Origin: Planctomycetota bacterium
GTDB taxonomy: Bacteria > Planctomycetota > UBA1135
Direction of reading: 5' to 3'
DNA length: 64,000 bases
Assembly (NCBI GenBank): GCA_008501825.1
Contig: QQUA01000006.1
Coordinates: forward strand, 434,001 to 498,000
The position numbers and the translations under genes were made by a program. Below, in pieces: positions 8,379 through 18,855 of the stretch (within the stretch, counting starts at the first letter, position 1; each line of letters begins with the position of its first letter). Below the pieces are notes generated by a model, which saw nothing but the letters and a program-made list of their open reading frames with translations, made no database searches and was not told where the DNA came from.

Positions 8379-9520
8379 GACAGGGCTCCGGCTTGCAAGG
8401 CTTCGGCGGTGGGGGCGTGGCGAATTTCGCCTTGGTGCACGGCGATTGAGCCGGTGGTGATTTCTTCTTCGAAATCCAACTTGAGGTCGCCTTCCACGAC
8501 CAGATGCTGGACGACTTGGAGAACGTTGCGGGCGTAAAGTTGGCTGGCGTGGGAAGGCACGGTGGCCGGCAAATTGGTTTCACCCACCAAGATCAATCCT
8601 TCTTTCTGAACCGTTTTGCCGGCTTCGGTCCAAGCGCAGTTGCCGCCTTGGTCGGCGGCTAGATCGACGATGACCGAACCCGGTCGCATCCGCTTCAACA
8701 TGGATTCGGGAAGAAGCATGGGGGCTTTCTTGCCCGGCACCTGAGCGGTAGTGATCACCACGTCCGCGTGGGAGACGTGTTCCGCCACGGCTTCGGCTTG
8801 GCGCCGCTTGTAGTCTTCGCTCGCCTCTCGGGCATAGCCTCCTTCATCTTCCGCGCCTTCGTCCGGGGCCACATCGATGAACTTGGCGCCGAGAGATTCG
8901 ACCTGTTCCTTCACCGCCGGACGGATGTCGGTGGCTTCCACCACCGCCCCCAAGCGGCGGGCAGTGGCAATGGCTTGCAAACCGGCCACGCCGGCGCCGA
9001 ATACCACGACCCGAGCCGGTTTCACCGTGCCCGCGGCCGTCATCAACAAGGGGAAGTAACGGCCCAGGGCGGAGGCTCCGAGCAGGACCGCTTTGTAGCC
9101 GGCGATGTTGGCCTGAGAAGACAAGGCGTCCATCTTTTGTGCCTTGGTGATGCGCGGCACCAAATCCATGGCGAAGCTGGTGATGCCCCGTTCCACCAAC
9201 TTGCGTATCAAATCCAGGTTGCGTGCCGGGGAAAGAAATGAGACTACCACTTGCCCTTTCGGCATGACCTCCAATTCGGGAAGGGTCGGAGCCGCGACCT
9301 TGAGAACCAGGTTCGCTTGGCTGTAACCCTCGGCGGCGGAGGCCACGGTTTGGGCGCCGGCTGCTTGATAGTCGGCGTCCGAAAGAAAGGACTGAGCCCC
9401 GGCGTCGGCCTCCACGAACACCTGGAGACCGAGTTTCACCATTTTGGTGATGGTCTCCGGCGTGGCGGCCACGCGGGTCTCCCCAGGTAGGGTCTCCTTA
9501 GGAATGAAGACGGATGTCAT
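8375..9520 (-). CDS. pntAA: NAD(P)+ transhydrogenase alpha subunit part 1
   Basis: A 381-residue soluble dI subunit that binds NAD(H). It belongs to the alanine dehydrogenase/PNT family: the N-terminal MTSVFIPKETLPGETRVAA is the family signature, ALSSQANIAGYKAVL comes mid-protein, and the Rossmann motif GAGVAGLQAIATARRLGA is followed by the acidic residue in VVEATDIR. I chose the ATG at 9518-9520; the frame extends 15 codons further to 9565 without resembling the family. It is first gene of the pnt operon, which would provide NADPH for biosynthesis. Confidence 0.95.
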   Translation of the reverse strand: MTSVFIPKETLPGETRVAATPETITKMVKLGLQVFVEADAGAQSFLSDADYQAAGAQTVASAAEGYSQANLVLKVAAPTLPELEVMPKGQVVVSFLSPARNLDLIRKLVERGITSFAMDLVPRITKAQKMDALSSQANIAGYKAVLLGASALGRYFPLLMTAAGTVKPARVVVFGAGVAGLQAIATARRLGAVVEATDIRPAVKEQVESLGAKFIDVAPDEGAEDEGGYAREASEDYKRRQAEAVAEHVSHADVVITTAQVPGKKAPMLLPESMLKRMRPGSVIVDLAADQGGNCAWTEAGKTVQKEGLILVGETNLPATVPSHASQLYARNVLQVVQHLVVEGDLKLDFEEEITTGSIAVHQGEIRHAPTAEALQAGALS

Positions 9521-9656
9521 GGTTCTGGCTGAGGTCGGCGGTTCCGGCGAGTTTAGCCTGGGCAACCGCCTGGGCGAAAAGACTGTCGCTCGAAATAACC
9601 CCCGGGCATTCCAAAGCCAAGGCCTGGCCCGGAAGCTCGGCCCCTATCCTTAGGCA

Positions 9657-10577
9657 GTGGGCGTTTCGGTCTTCCCCCATCCGCCGTTGGCGGATTACCA
9701 ACTGCTCGATTCCGGCCATGGCGAAAAGCTGGAGCGATTCGGGGCCGTCGTGCTTCGGCGGCCGGACCCCCAAGCCTTGTGGCGGCCTCATCGGAAAAAG
9801 GATGTTTGGCAGCAAGCGGATGCCAGCTTCGTTCGCGAATCCGACCGTGGCGGGCGCTGGGAAGGTCCGGGAGGAAGTTCCCAAGTATTGAAATCTTGGA
9901 TGCTTAAAGATTTCATTCCGGCTTCGTTGCCGGCTCTTTCCTTGCAAGTTCGCTTAACCCCGTTCAAGCACGTAGGCTTGTTTCCCGAGCAGGCGACGAA
10001 CTGGCTTTGGGTCGAAAGGCGGCGCCAGGCATGGGCCGCCGCCGGAGAAAGGGGGCCGCGGCTGCTCAATCTTTTCGCCTATACAGGGGTGGCTTCTTTG
10101 TTGGCAGCGGTTTCCGGTTGGCAAGTGACCCACGTCGACGCCTCCCGGAGCTCCTTGGATTGGGCGGCTGCCAATGCACAGTGCAGTGAACTGCCTTCCG
10201 ACGCCATTCGTTGGCTGCTGGAGGATGCCTCTGCTTTTGCGGCCCGTGAGCTTCGTCGGGGAAAGCGATATCACGGCATTTTGTTGGATCCTCCTCACTA
10301 CGGGCGCGGCCCCAAGGGCCAGAAATGGTCCTTCCCCCGGGACCTCGCTCCGCTGTTGGACCATTGCCGCAAACTCTTGTTGGAGGACGGCCCGTCCTTC
10401 CTGGTGTTATCCAGTTATGCGGTCGGATATTCGCCCCTGGCTTTCGAGAACATGCTTCGTGAATTCGGGCCCGGCCAAGTGGAAAGCGGGGAGTTGGCCC
10501 TGCCCGAAGAGGGCTCGGGTCGCTTGCTTCCCTGCGGCTTTTGCGCTCGCTTTGTTCGCGAGGCTTCCGGCGGATGA
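9657..10577 (+). CDS. Class I SAM-dependent methyltransferase, RlmI/Methyltrans_SAM type
   Basis: A 306-residue protein with GTG start. Residues about 90-115 contain the LTPFKHVGLFPEQ segment that precedes the catalytic fold in this group. The SAM motif I is LLNLFAYTGVASLLAA (about 139-154), followed by VDASRSSLDWAAAN. Motif IV LLDPPHYGRGPKG replaces the NPPY-type sequence, and a KWSF segment follows. This pattern is that of COG1092-type 23S rRNA cytosine methyltransferases. The target is not established. Its stop overlaps the start of the pseudouridine synthase gene (ATGA), consistent with a small RNA-modification operon. Confidence 0.85.
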   Translation: MGVSVFPHPPLADYQLLDSGHGEKLERFGAVVLRRPDPQALWRPHRKKDVWQQADASFVRESDRGGRWEGPGGSSQVLKSWMLKDFIPASLPALSLQVRLTPFKHVGLFPEQATNWLWVERRRQAWAAAGERGPRLLNLFAYTGVASLLAAVSGWQVTHVDASRSSLDWAAANAQCSELPSDAIRWLLEDASAFAARELRRGKRYHGILLDPPHYGRGPKGQKWSFPRDLAPLLDHCRKLLLEDGPSFLVLSSYAVGYSPLAFENMLREFGPGQVESGELALPEEGSGRLLPCGFCARFVREASGG

Positions 10578-11266
10578 CCAGGCCGTCCTTGCCGGTTTTG
10601 TATGAAGACAACCATCTCTTGGTCGTGGCCAAGGAGGCCGGGGTTCCGGTGGTGCCCGATGCCAGCGGCGATCCTTCCATGTTGGAAATGGCAAAGGCAT
10701 GGGTCAAAGTCCGCTACCAAAAGCCGGGGGAAGTTTTTCTCGGGGTGGTTCACCGCCTGGATCGGCCGGTTTCCGGGGTATTGCTGTTCGCCCGTACCAG
10801 CAAAGCGGCGAGTCGTCTGACTCAACAATGGCGTCAGGGAGAAGTCCGAAAGTGTTATTGGGGGATCGTAGAAGGAGTTCCTGGCCAAACCGAAGGAGAA
10901 GTCCGGCATTGGCTTTATAAAGATCGCCGCAAAAACATCGTGGAAGTAGTTTCGGCGGAGCGAGAGGGAGCCAAGCTGGCTTGTACTCGTTGGCGATTGC
11001 AACAGCAGAAGAAGGCGCGTGCCCTTTTGCATTTGGAACCGGTGACTGGACGTTCCCATCAATTGCGTCTGGCTTGCCGCTCTTTGGGGACTCCATTGCT
11101 AGGAGATCTGAAATACGGTGCCGGGGAAGCCTTGAAGGATCGGAGCCTGGCTTTGCACGCCTGCGCTTTGTCTTTGCAGCATCCTACGAAAGGGGAAACC
11201 ATGACTTTTGAATGTCCACCTCCGGACAAGCCATGGTGGCGGGAATTTTGCTCAACAACGCTCTAA
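10574..11266 (+). CDS. RluA-family RNA pseudouridine synthase
   Basis: A 230-residue protein starting at the ATG that overlaps the methyltransferase stop; a longer frame from 10541 lacks family similarity. The catalytic motif HRLDRPVSGVLLFART contains the Asp nucleophile, and RSHQLRLACRSLGTPLLGD is the conserved C-terminal motif. There is no N-terminal S4 domain, so it is the short catalytic-only form. It isomerises uridine to pseudouridine in rRNA or tRNA; the position cannot be read from the sequence. Confidence 0.93.
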   Translation: MTRPSLPVLYEDNHLLVVAKEAGVPVVPDASGDPSMLEMAKAWVKVRYQKPGEVFLGVVHRLDRPVSGVLLFARTSKAASRLTQQWRQGEVRKCYWGIVEGVPGQTEGEVRHWLYKDRRKNIVEVVSAEREGAKLACTRWRLQQQKKARALLHLEPVTGRSHQLRLACRSLGTPLLGDLKYGAGEALKDRSLALHACALSLQHPTKGETMTFECPPPDKPWWREFCSTTL

Positions 11267-11392
11267 GCCGGTTTCTAGGTCTGCGGTGGACGAGGATATT
11301 TAGCGTTACCTTTTCAGGGTTGATTGTGTAGCTTTGGAGGGGATTTTAAGTGGGGCCTTCAGAGCCTCGGCGAAAAAATTTCTGAGTAAACC

Positions 11393-12067
11393 ATGCTGAC
11401 CGCAAGTTTTTGTTTTTTACTCCTTTCTTCCCTGCAATTTGGAAGCACAACTCAAGTTTCGGCTCCGTTTCCGAATTCCAAGGTGAAGTTGCATTCCGTT
11501 TGCGACACGGCTTCGCTGGAACTTCCCATCGTTTGGGGGCGATCGGCGGTTTTCGGCCAAGGAGAGTTGCTGGCCATGGATCCTAAGGAATGGCAACATT
11601 GTTTGAAGAAAATGAACTCGCTTGAACAGGCGAAGTTGGTTTCTTTACCTTCCGATGGCAGGCTTCTGATTTCTTGGGACAAGCAAAGTTTGGAAGTCAA
11701 ACTGCACATGGCCTTTCGTCGATTGGGGAAGCCGGCAAGCGCCTTTCCTCGACATCGACTGGTGCATTCCAGGAAGGGGGATCCTCCTTCCTCGTCAAAG
11801 AAGTGGGAGGAACTGTTGGGAACGGTTCCGCCGCCGCTTTCCGCCCGGTGGTGGGTGACTGAAGTTCAATCTTGGGAGGGCGCATTGCCGGCGAACGTGG
11901 AGGCAACGGAGAGTGGCATCCTGACCGTAAGACGGGAGGCCTGGGCTCTATTCGAAAATATTCCCAAGAACAAGCTCCGGAGTCAGCTTCGCGTAGCCGA
12001 CTCCGAAGACAGTCTGACGACTTGGATTTGGTTCGAGACCAAACCGGAGGCGGACGGGGGAGATTAA
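11393..12067 (+). CDS. Hypothetical secreted protein
   Basis: A 224-residue protein that I do not recognise. Residues 1-21 look like a cleavable signal peptide, with a hydrophobic core of LTASFCFLLLSSLQF. The rest is mixed polar sequence with no repeats or obvious catalytic motif, ending in an acidic tail. It lies 34 bp before the planctomycete cytochrome gene and on the same strand, so the three genes 11393-16651 may form one transcription unit. Confidence 0.55.
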   Translation: MLTASFCFLLLSSLQFGSTTQVSAPFPNSKVKLHSVCDTASLELPIVWGRSAVFGQGELLAMDPKEWQHCLKKMNSLEQAKLVSLPSDGRLLISWDKQSLEVKLHMAFRRLGKPASAFPRHRLVHSRKGDPPSSSKKWEELLGTVPPPLSARWWVTEVQSWEGALPANVEATESGILTVRREAWALFENIPKNKLRSQLRVADSEDSLTTWIWFETKPEADGGD

Positions 12068-12101
12068 GCGATTTGGCCGGAGGGTTAACATGAATCGCTA
12101 G

Positions 12102-15100
12102 ATGTTGATCCTCGCATGCGTCCCGCGGATAGTTGGAGCTCTGGCGGCTTGCCTCGGAATCGGCGTTTCCCACGTATTTTTTCAGGAACCCGAAGCGGAA
12201 AGAGTGAGCTTCGATGACCAAATTCGGCCGATTCTCGCGGCGAAATGTTTTGCCTGCCACGGGCCGGATCAAGCGGCCAGAAAGGCAGGCTTGCGCCTCG
12301 ACCTTAGGGAAGATTTCCTTTCGGTTGCCGAGCCGGGGGATGTCGAGAGCAGCGAATTCTTCCTGAGAATTACCGAGCCGAATCCGGAAGACTTGATGCC
12401 ACCCCCCGAAGTCGGGGATCCGTTGAGTCAGGAAGAAATCTCATTGCTTCGACAATGGATCCAAGAGGGGCTGCCTTGGGCGGATCATTGGGCTTTTGTG
12501 GTGCCAGAAACACCCCCAATACCGGCGGTGGGGGATAGCTCCTGGCCGAGGAATCCAATCGATGCATTCGTTTTGGCTAAGCTTGAAGCCAAAGGAGAGC
12601 GGCCGAGCCCGCAGGCGTCCAAGGCCAAGCTGCTTCGGCGCCTTAGTTTTGATTTGACGGGGTTGCCGCCAACTTTGGAGGAACTGGATGCTTTTTTGAA
12701 TGATGGAGAAGAGGATGCTTATGAAAAGGCGGTCGACCGATTGTTGGCCTCGCCTCGGTACGGGGAACACATGGCCCGCTGGTGGTTGGACGGAGCACGC
12801 TACGCTGACACGAACGGCTATCAAAACGATTTTGCCCGGCAAATGTGGCCTTGGAGGGATTGGGTCATCGCCGCCTTGAATCAGAATATGCCTTTCGATC
12901 AATTTACGGTGGAGCAACTTGCCGGAGATTTGTTGCCAGAAGCAACCCTGGAACAACGAATCGCTACGGGGTTTAATCGTAACCACCGCACGGTCACCGA
13001 AGTCGGATCCATCGCCGAAGAATGGAGAGTGGAAAACGTAGTTGATCGAGTGGAAACCACGGCATCTGTTTTTCTGGGCTTAACCATGGGGTGCGCCCGC
13101 TGCCACGATCATAAGTACGATCCAATTTCGCAAACGGAGTTTTATCGTTTCTATGCCTTCTTCAATAGCATTGCCGAGGAAGGCGTTTATGCGGAAGCAA
13201 GAGGCAACGTCGCGCCTTTGCTCCAAGTTCCTCGGGCGATGGACGAGGCCAAACTATATGATCTTGACACCCGCCGGCTTGCGGCCGAGGTGGAATTGAA
13301 GCGGTTGGAAGAGGAGGTCGCAAGCCATTTGCCGCTATGGGAGGCTGAATTGCTAAAGGCTCCAAAAGTTTTCTTCCCGCCTGCGAAGCTTCGCGTGGTC
13401 TCCGCGCCAATACAGGGTGAGGCTGGCCCGAATCGATCCGAAGCGCCCCATCTTTCTTTAGCAGGCAAAGAGGGTTCCTTTGCCGATCTAGGGCAAGCCT
13501 TGTCCGTAGAATCTAATTCTCCCTTTAGCGTTTCCTGTTGGATTCTGGCGGAAAAGGATGGCGCAGTCTATGCAAAAATGTCGGACGACGACGCTTACCG
13601 CGGAATCGATTTGCTGATCAGCCCAGAGCGGAAGGTTGTGGCTCATTGGATCCATGATTGGCCGGAAAACGCGTTGAAGGTGGAGTCAAAGCAAACCATC
13701 CCTTTCGGGCGATGGATACATTTTGTCATGACCTATGACGGATCCATGAAAGCGACCGGCTTACATTTGTATGTGGATGGAAGCGAGCTTTCTTTTGACG
13801 TTCGCAAAGATCATTTGCAGGGAAGCATTCATACCCTCTCTCCCTTGAGATTGGGTCGTCGTCACTACGCGCCCTATTTTGGTGGAGCAATCGCCGACCT
13901 TCGGTTTTTCGACTATGAGTTAAGCGATGGCCAACGAGGGACGCTACGGCGCGCTCGCCTCTTGGAGCTCCTCCACCTCGCCGGGAAGGATTCCGAAAAT
14001 CCTCTTCAAGCTGAATTGGACCAACTCCTTATTGGCGTGTTCGCTGCGGACGTTGCCTCGACAAGAAGGGAAATCGCCGCTTTAGAAGATCAAAAAAAGG
14101 CCGTTCTTCGAGCTGTGCCCACCACCATGGTGATGCAAGAGCTTCCTCAGCCAAGGAGTACCTTTTACTTGAAGCGAGGGCGTTATGACGCGCCGATTGG
14201 GGATCCCTTGTCGGCGGGCTTACCAGAGTTTTTGCCTGGCTTGCCGGCAAAAGAAAACCTCAATCGCTTGGATCTTGCCGAGTGGATCGTGTCGGAGAAT
14301 AACCCATTAACTTCTCGCGTGATCGTCAATCAGCTTTGGCAGAGACTGTTTGGCCACGGGATTGTGGAAACTAGCGAAAACTTTGGCATTCAAGGAGCCC
14401 GCCCCACCCACCCGGCCCTTCTGAATTGGCTGGCAACGGAGTGGGTTCGGTTGGGATGGGATTTAAAAGCCATCCAGAAAACCATGGTCATGTCGGCGAC
14501 CTATCAACAGAGTTCCAATGCCGATCCTCAGGCGTTTGAAAGAGACCCACAAAACCAACAGCTTTCGAGGGGGCCGCGCTTTCGTCTTTCGGCCGAGGAG
14601 CTGCGCGACCAAGCTTTGGCCGTCAGTGGTTTGTTGGTGGAAAAGCTTGGCGGACCGCCAACCAGACCGTATCAACCAGACGGCATGTGGAAAGAACTGG
14701 CCGGCGGAGCCGGACAAGGTCCATACGTGCAAGATCGGGGAGAAGGGTTGTACCGCCGGAGTCTTTATACGCATCGCAAGCGGACGGTTCCTCACCCAAC
14801 TTTGGCTATCTTTGACGCGCCCAGTTTCGAAATATGCCAATTACGCCGCTCGCGCACCAATACACCTTTGCAAGCTCTGGCCCTTTTAAATGACGTGACT
14901 TTCGTGGAAGCATCCCGCAAGCTGGCGGAGCGCATGATTCTGAAAGGCGGATCGACGGCCGCAGAACGGCTGCGATTCGGATTTCGCTTAGTAACCGGTC
15001 GGCATCCCGATGAGGCGGAACTTGAAACCATGATTGCCGGCTTGGAGCGCCGTCGTGCTGGTTTTGCCCGCGAACCCGAGCGGGCGGATCAACTACTTGC

Positions 15101-15209
15101 GTTAGGAGAATCGGCCCATGACCCTCAGTTGGAAAAAGTGGAACTTGCGGCTTATGCCTTGAGTGCCGCCGTTCTTTTCAACCTGGATGAGTGTTTAACC
15201 AAGGAATAA
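12102..15209 (+). CDS. Planctomycete cytochrome C protein (PSCyt1-PSCyt2-LamG-PSD1)
   Basis: A 1035-residue secreted protein with an N-terminal hydrophobic segment (about 2-24). PSCyt1 (about 35-125) carries the haem motif CFACHG (Cys49, Cys52, His53). PSCyt2/DUF1549 (about 150-365) has [17 protein letters not shown] and a second CxxCH, CARCH at 331-335. A LamG/concanavalin-like domain lies at roughly 450-640 ([20 protein letters not shown]). PSD1/DUF1553 follows to the end ([37 protein letters not shown]). This architecture is almost restricted to Planctomycetota and relatives. Function is unproven, commonly suggested to be redox or polysaccharide-related. It is followed 2 bp later by its usual partner, a DUF1501 protein. 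Confidence 0.93.
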   Translation: MLILACVPRIVGALAACLGIGVSHVFFQEPEAERVSFDDQIRPILAAKCFACHGPDQAARKAGLRLDLREDFLSVAEPGDVESSEFFLRITEPNPEDLMPPPEVGDPLSQEEISLLRQWIQEGLPWADHWAFVVPETPPIPAVGDSSWPRNPIDAFVLAKLEAKGERPSPQASKAKLLRRLSFDLTGLPPTLEELDAFLNDGEEDAYEKAVDRLLASPRYGEHMARWWLDGARYADTNGYQNDFARQMWPWRDWVIAALNQNMPFDQFTVEQLAGDLLPEATLEQRIATGFNRNHRTVTEVGSIAEEWRVENVVDRVETTASVFLGLTMGCARCHDHKYDPISQTEFYRFYAFFNSIAEEGVYAEARGNVAPLLQVPRAMDEAKLYDLDTRRLAAEVELKRLEEEVASHLPLWEAELLKAPKVFFPPAKLRVVSAPIQGEAGPNRSEAPHLSLAGKEGSFADLGQALSVESNSPFSVSCWILAEKDGAVYAKMSDDDAYRGIDLLISPERKVVAHWIHDWPENALKVESKQTIPFGRWIHFVMTYDGSMKATGLHLYVDGSELSFDVRKDHLQGSIHTLSPLRLGRRHYAPYFGGAIADLRFFDYELSDGQRGTLRRARLLELLHLAGKDSENPLQAELDQLLIGVFAADVASTRREIAALEDQKKAVLRAVPTTMVMQELPQPRSTFYLKRGRYDAPIGDPLSAGLPEFLPGLPAKENLNRLDLAEWIVSENNPLTSRVIVNQLWQRLFGHGIVETSENFGIQGARPTHPALLNWLATEWVRLGWDLKAIQKTMVMSATYQQSSNADPQAFERDPQNQQLSRGPRFRLSAEELRDQALAVSGLLVEKLGGPPTRPYQPDGMWKELAGGAGQGPYVQDRGEGLYRRSLYTHRKRTVPHPTLAIFDAPSFEICQLRRSRTNTPLQALALLNDVTFVEASRKLAERMILKGGSTAAERLRFGFRLVTGRHPDEAELETMIAGLERRRAGFAREPERADQLLALGESAHDPQLEKVELAAYALSAAVLFNLDECLTKE

Positions 15210-15211
15210 GA

Positions 15212-16651
15212 ATGAAATCCCTGCAAGGCAACCAAATCTTGAATCGGCGCAGTTTCCTTGCCAAGTCGGCGGCCGGATTGGGTGCTGCCGCCCTTACGGC
15301 ATTGATTCCAGCGCAGAGCGGAGCCTCACCAAGCCGTTTGCCTTTCATTCCTCATCCTGGGCGGCGAAATGCTCGGGCGAAACGAGTGATCTACTTGTTT
15401 CAGTCCGGCGCTCCAAGCCAGTTGGATACCTTCGATTACAAGCCCGGTTTACGTGATTTATTCGGAACCGAACTACCGGAATCGATTCGAAAAGGGCAGC
15501 GGCTGACTACGATGACTTCCGGGCAAAAGAGCTTTCCAATTGCTCCGTCCGTTTTCGACTTCCACCAGCACGGCGAAAGTGGGGCTTGGGTATGTGATCT
15601 CTTTCCTCATACAGCAGGAATCGTAGACCGCCTGTGCATCGTCCGTTCCATGTGGACCGAGGCGATCAACCACGACCCGGCCATTACCTTTTGCCAAACG
15701 GGATCGCAGCTCGCCGGGCGACCGAGCATGGGAGCTTGGGTGGCTTACGGCTTAGGGACCATGAACCGCGACTTGCCGACTTTTGTGGTACTGGTTTCCT
15801 CTACCTTGTCCAAGCAACCGCTGTATGACCGTTTGTGGGGAAGCGGCTTTCTTCCGGCTCACTTTCAAGGAGTAAAGTTGCGCAATGGTCGAGATCCTGT
15901 GCTTCATCTCTCTACCCCCGACGGCTGCAGCTCGGATCAGCGCCGGGCTATGCTGGATGAACTCCGCATTCTCAATCAAAAGCACCACCAGTCGGCCGGC
16001 GATCCTGAAATCCTAGCCCGCATCGAACAATATGAGCTTGCTTTTCGCATGCAAACCTCGGTTCCGGAACTTACCGATATGAGCGATGAGCCTGCGGCGG
16101 TTTTGGACTTGTACGGGGAAGACGTTCACGTTCCGGGCAGCTTCGCTCGCAATTGTTTATTGGCCCGGCGGCTGGCGGAGCGAGACGTTCGTTTCATTCA
16201 GCTTTATCACATGGGATGGGATCATCATGGAGATTTGCCAAACAGTATGAAAGCCTTGGCCAAGGCCACCGACCAGCCGGCGTCGGCTCTGGTACAGGAC
16301 TTGGAACAACGAGGTTTATTGGAGGATACTTTGGTGGTTTGGGGCGGGGAGTTTGGGCGCACGGTTTACTCCCAAGGACAACTCAGTAAGGAAAACCATG
16401 GCCGGGATCATCATCCTCGGTGCTACTCCGTTTGGATGGCAGGGGGAGGAGTGCGTCCTGGGCTGGTTTACGGCCAAACCGACGATTTTTCTTACAACAT
16501 CGTTGCTGATCCTGTAGAAGTTCATGACTTAAACGCCACGATTCTGCATCAACTCGGCCTGGACCATGAGAAATTGGTTTACCCGTTCCAAGGACGAGAC
16601 TTTCGGCTTACCGACGTTCACGGTCGCGTGGTGAAAGAATTATTGGCTTGA
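15212..16651 (+). CDS. DUF1501 family protein with Tat signal
   Basis: A 479-residue protein. The N-terminus has a twin-arginine signal, [19 protein letters not shown]. The body belongs to DUF1501, of the alkaline phosphatase/sulfatase superfamily fold: [17 protein letters not shown] near 70, [18 protein letters not shown] near 390, NHGRDHHP, and the C-terminal [17 protein letters not shown]. The ATG at 15212 is preferred over the upstream GTG at 15191, which lies inside the preceding gene. DUF1501 genes almost always pair with PSCyt/PSD1 genes, as here. It is exported folded through the Tat pathway; the substrate is unknown. Confidence 0.95.
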   Translation: MKSLQGNQILNRRSFLAKSAAGLGAAALTALIPAQSGASPSRLPFIPHPGRRNARAKRVIYLFQSGAPSQLDTFDYKPGLRDLFGTELPESIRKGQRLTTMTSGQKSFPIAPSVFDFHQHGESGAWVCDLFPHTAGIVDRLCIVRSMWTEAINHDPAITFCQTGSQLAGRPSMGAWVAYGLGTMNRDLPTFVVLVSSTLSKQPLYDRLWGSGFLPAHFQGVKLRNGRDPVLHLSTPDGCSSDQRRAMLDELRILNQKHHQSAGDPEILARIEQYELAFRMQTSVPELTDMSDEPAAVLDLYGEDVHVPGSFARNCLLARRLAERDVRFIQLYHMGWDHHGDLPNSMKALAKATDQPASALVQDLEQRGLLEDTLVVWGGEFGRTVYSQGQLSKENHGRDHHPRCYSVWMAGGGVRPGLVYGQTDDFSYNIVADPVEVHDLNATILHQLGLDHEKLVYPFQGRDFRLTDVHGRVVKELLA

Positions 16652-16695
16652 GATCCGGGACAGGCCGAATCCCAAGCCATGGTTGGTTACACTTC

Positions 16696-18531
16696 TTAGT
16701 CAATGGTCGTTGCGACCACGATCGTTACCTGACTGTCTTGAATGGCCTGGAGCCACACATCGGTGCCGGTGTAGGTGGCTGGGATGAAGATCGTCCAAGA
16801 CACCATGCCGTCGGCTCCGGTTTTGTCCGGTCCCGCCGCCGCAATCGGATTGGCCAGATCCAGAGTTGCATTCAGGGCACCGATGTAGGTGCTGCCTAAG
16901 CCGACCACACTGTAGGCCAGCCAAGTATTGGTGTCGGGTAGGCCTCCCGTGACGACGAAGTCAGCGTCCGCGCCTCCCTGCAGCGGCAAGGGATCCACGC
17001 TCAATTGGAAGCCACCATCTTCTCGATCAAAGTGTGGATTGCGGCTGGACGGGTTGTAGATCACCCCTTTGCTGATTCCGAAACCGGCGACTCCCTGTAT
17101 GGGAGAGACCGCCATGGTGGTGCCGGTAATGACGTCTTGGTCGTTAATGCCGGACTGCTTGGTCCAAGAAGCGGTGTCGTAAGGCCGTTGTTCGTAAATG
17201 CAAGGGTCGTACAAGATGCCGTCCTCTTTTTGATAGACCACCGAGAAGCCTTGCCCTCCGCGACCGGTCACTGCGGGGCAAAGATAACCTTCACCTGCCA
17301 GAGGTTGGCCGAGGATTCCCACTCCCCAAGAAGAACCGCCGTCGTAAGAAATGCGGTAGCGAACTTCCGGGCCCAGAGTGTAATCGTGGACGAACACGAT
17401 GATGAAAATGTCCTCGTACGCGGCAACGCCGGTGGTCGTGGGCGAAGTCGGATGGACGGTATCGATGTCCGAAGAAACCGGCGTTCCGGCCCAAGGTTTC
17501 ATCCAGACGCTCAAGTTGTCGCTGGTGTCCCGGAAGGAAACCACCGTGTGGTAGGTTGACCACCCAAAGTTGAAGCAGATGTCCAGACTTCCTTCGGCGT
17601 CGCTGATTCCGGAGGGATATTCGGTAAAGGTGCTGCCGACGTCCAAGGAATAGTGGTAGATCAAACTACCGTCCTCCAAGATGGCTACGTGGCGGATGTG
17701 GTTATTATCGGCATCGGCGTTGGACGCCAAGGCCAGTTCCAGGATTTCGACTCCCTTATCGAAGATGGGAATCCAGAAATAGATGTTGTCAATGATGCCT
17801 CCCGGCATGAGGGCTCGTCTCATGCGGGCTTGCTGGTGGATACCGGAGCCCGGGTCTTCAGGCGCGTAGGCGACGTAAAGGTAATCATCAACGACTACGG
17901 CGTCGACGTCGCTTACCGTGGAGTTGGACAGCCAAGCATAGGTTTCGGACCAGGTTTGGCCGTCATCCTTGGACATGTTGATCGACCATTGGGCGGAGTC
18001 GGTTCTCCGCCGAGTTACGGCAAAGAGCCGGCCGTTTCCTGCGTGGTAATCCAGGCTGGTTTCAGCGACGTCGCCGATGGTCTCTATCTGACTATCGCTG
18101 CTCCAACCGCGGCCACTGCTCAGACTTCGAGCTTTTCGCCATTGAATGCCGACCGCAAACGCGGGTTCAGGTGCAAACTCTTGTAAGGCCTCCATCGCCG
18201 CAAGGGCTTGCTCAAAGGCTTGAGAATGCCAGAGCCGTTCGATCTTTTGTGCCATTTGAGCTGCCCGGGAGCTTTCTTGACCGAGGAATTCGATTTTGAT
18301 CATGGCGTTCAGGCGATCCTCATGACTCAAAGCTTTGAGTGAATTGAGAAGCGAAACCGAACGCCGACCACCTTCTTCTTCGGTATCCGTTTCGGGCCGA
18401 AACCACCCAGACGTGCCAGCAGGGCTTGAATGCGTGGTGACGAAGGATTCTTCCACCATGCGAGTGATGCTTTCTTCCTGAATCTGGGGCCAAGTCAGGG
18501 TGAGAGCGAGACAGAATGAGAGTAAAACCAT
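16696..18531 (-). CDS. Secreted Asp-box (sialidase-like) protein with shared C-terminal module
   Basis: A 611-residue protein with signal peptide (MVLLSFCLALTLT). The middle, about 120-460, contains Asp-box type motifs SKDDGQTW and SYDGGSSWG, as in BNR/sialidase-like beta-propellers, with further DVGSTF and LLISxx-like strands. Catalytic sialidase residues cannot be confirmed, so it may only be a propeller. The last 95 residues (GLGSTYIGAL through a VWLQAIQ motif) form a beta-rich module similar to the ends of the proteins at 22130-23701 and 42430-44085. The frame continues upstream to 18606, but the ATG at 18529-18531 gives the signal peptide. Confidence 0.75.
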   Translation of the reverse strand: MVLLSFCLALTLTWPQIQEESITRMVEESFVTTHSSPAGTSGWFRPETDTEEEGGRRSVSLLNSLKALSHEDRLNAMIKIEFLGQESSRAAQMAQKIERLWHSQAFEQALAAMEALQEFAPEPAFAVGIQWRKARSLSSGRGWSSDSQIETIGDVAETSLDYHAGNGRLFAVTRRRTDSAQWSINMSKDDGQTWSETYAWLSNSTVSDVDAVVVDDYLYVAYAPEDPGSGIHQQARMRRALMPGGIIDNIYFWIPIFDKGVEILELALASNADADNNHIRHVAILEDGSLIYHYSLDVGSTFTEYPSGISDAEGSLDICFNFGWSTYHTVVSFRDTSDNLSVWMKPWAGTPVSSDIDTVHPTSPTTTGVAAYEDIFIIVFVHDYTLGPEVRYRISYDGGSSWGVGILGQPLAGEGYLCPAVTGRGGQGFSVVYQKEDGILYDPCIYEQRPYDTASWTKQSGINDQDVITGTTMAVSPIQGVAGFGISKGVIYNPSSRNPHFDREDGGFQLSVDPLPLQGGADADFVVTGGLPDTNTWLAYSVVGLGSTYIGALNATLDLANPIAAAGPDKTGADGMVSWTIFIPATYTGTDVWLQAIQDSQVTIVVATTID

Positions 18532-18855
18532 GATCCTGTTGTCTTGTTGAACTAACCAGTCAGAGGTTGCAGGGCATAAAAAGCGATTCCTTGATGGCCG
18601 AAACAAGGAATCTCACATTTTCCAGAAGAAACCAAAGACCCTCGCCAGGATCTAATTTAACTCATTGAATATTAATGAGTTATGCTTGCGGCTTTCCCCA
18701 GCGGGCTCGGTGGGAGCCGTATCCTTGACGGCACTCAAAATGATTCCGGGTCATCGAACGGTCAAGATTTGGGCCACAAGCATGTAGCCACAGGAAGCAC
18801 AGAAGGGGGATGGTTTCTATGCCCCAAACATCTTTCGAAGTTAAAGCGAAGTCCG
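18532..18855. other. Intergenic region with an 8-bp inverted repeat
   Basis: A 324-bp stretch upstream of the secreted Asp-box gene and downstream of the GyrI-like gene. At 18659-18681 there is AACTCATT, a 7-nt spacer, then AATGAGTT in an AT-rich context, about 130 bp upstream of the minus-strand start at 18531. This could be an operator or weak hairpin. Open frames here are shadows of the neighbouring gene. Confidence 0.4.
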
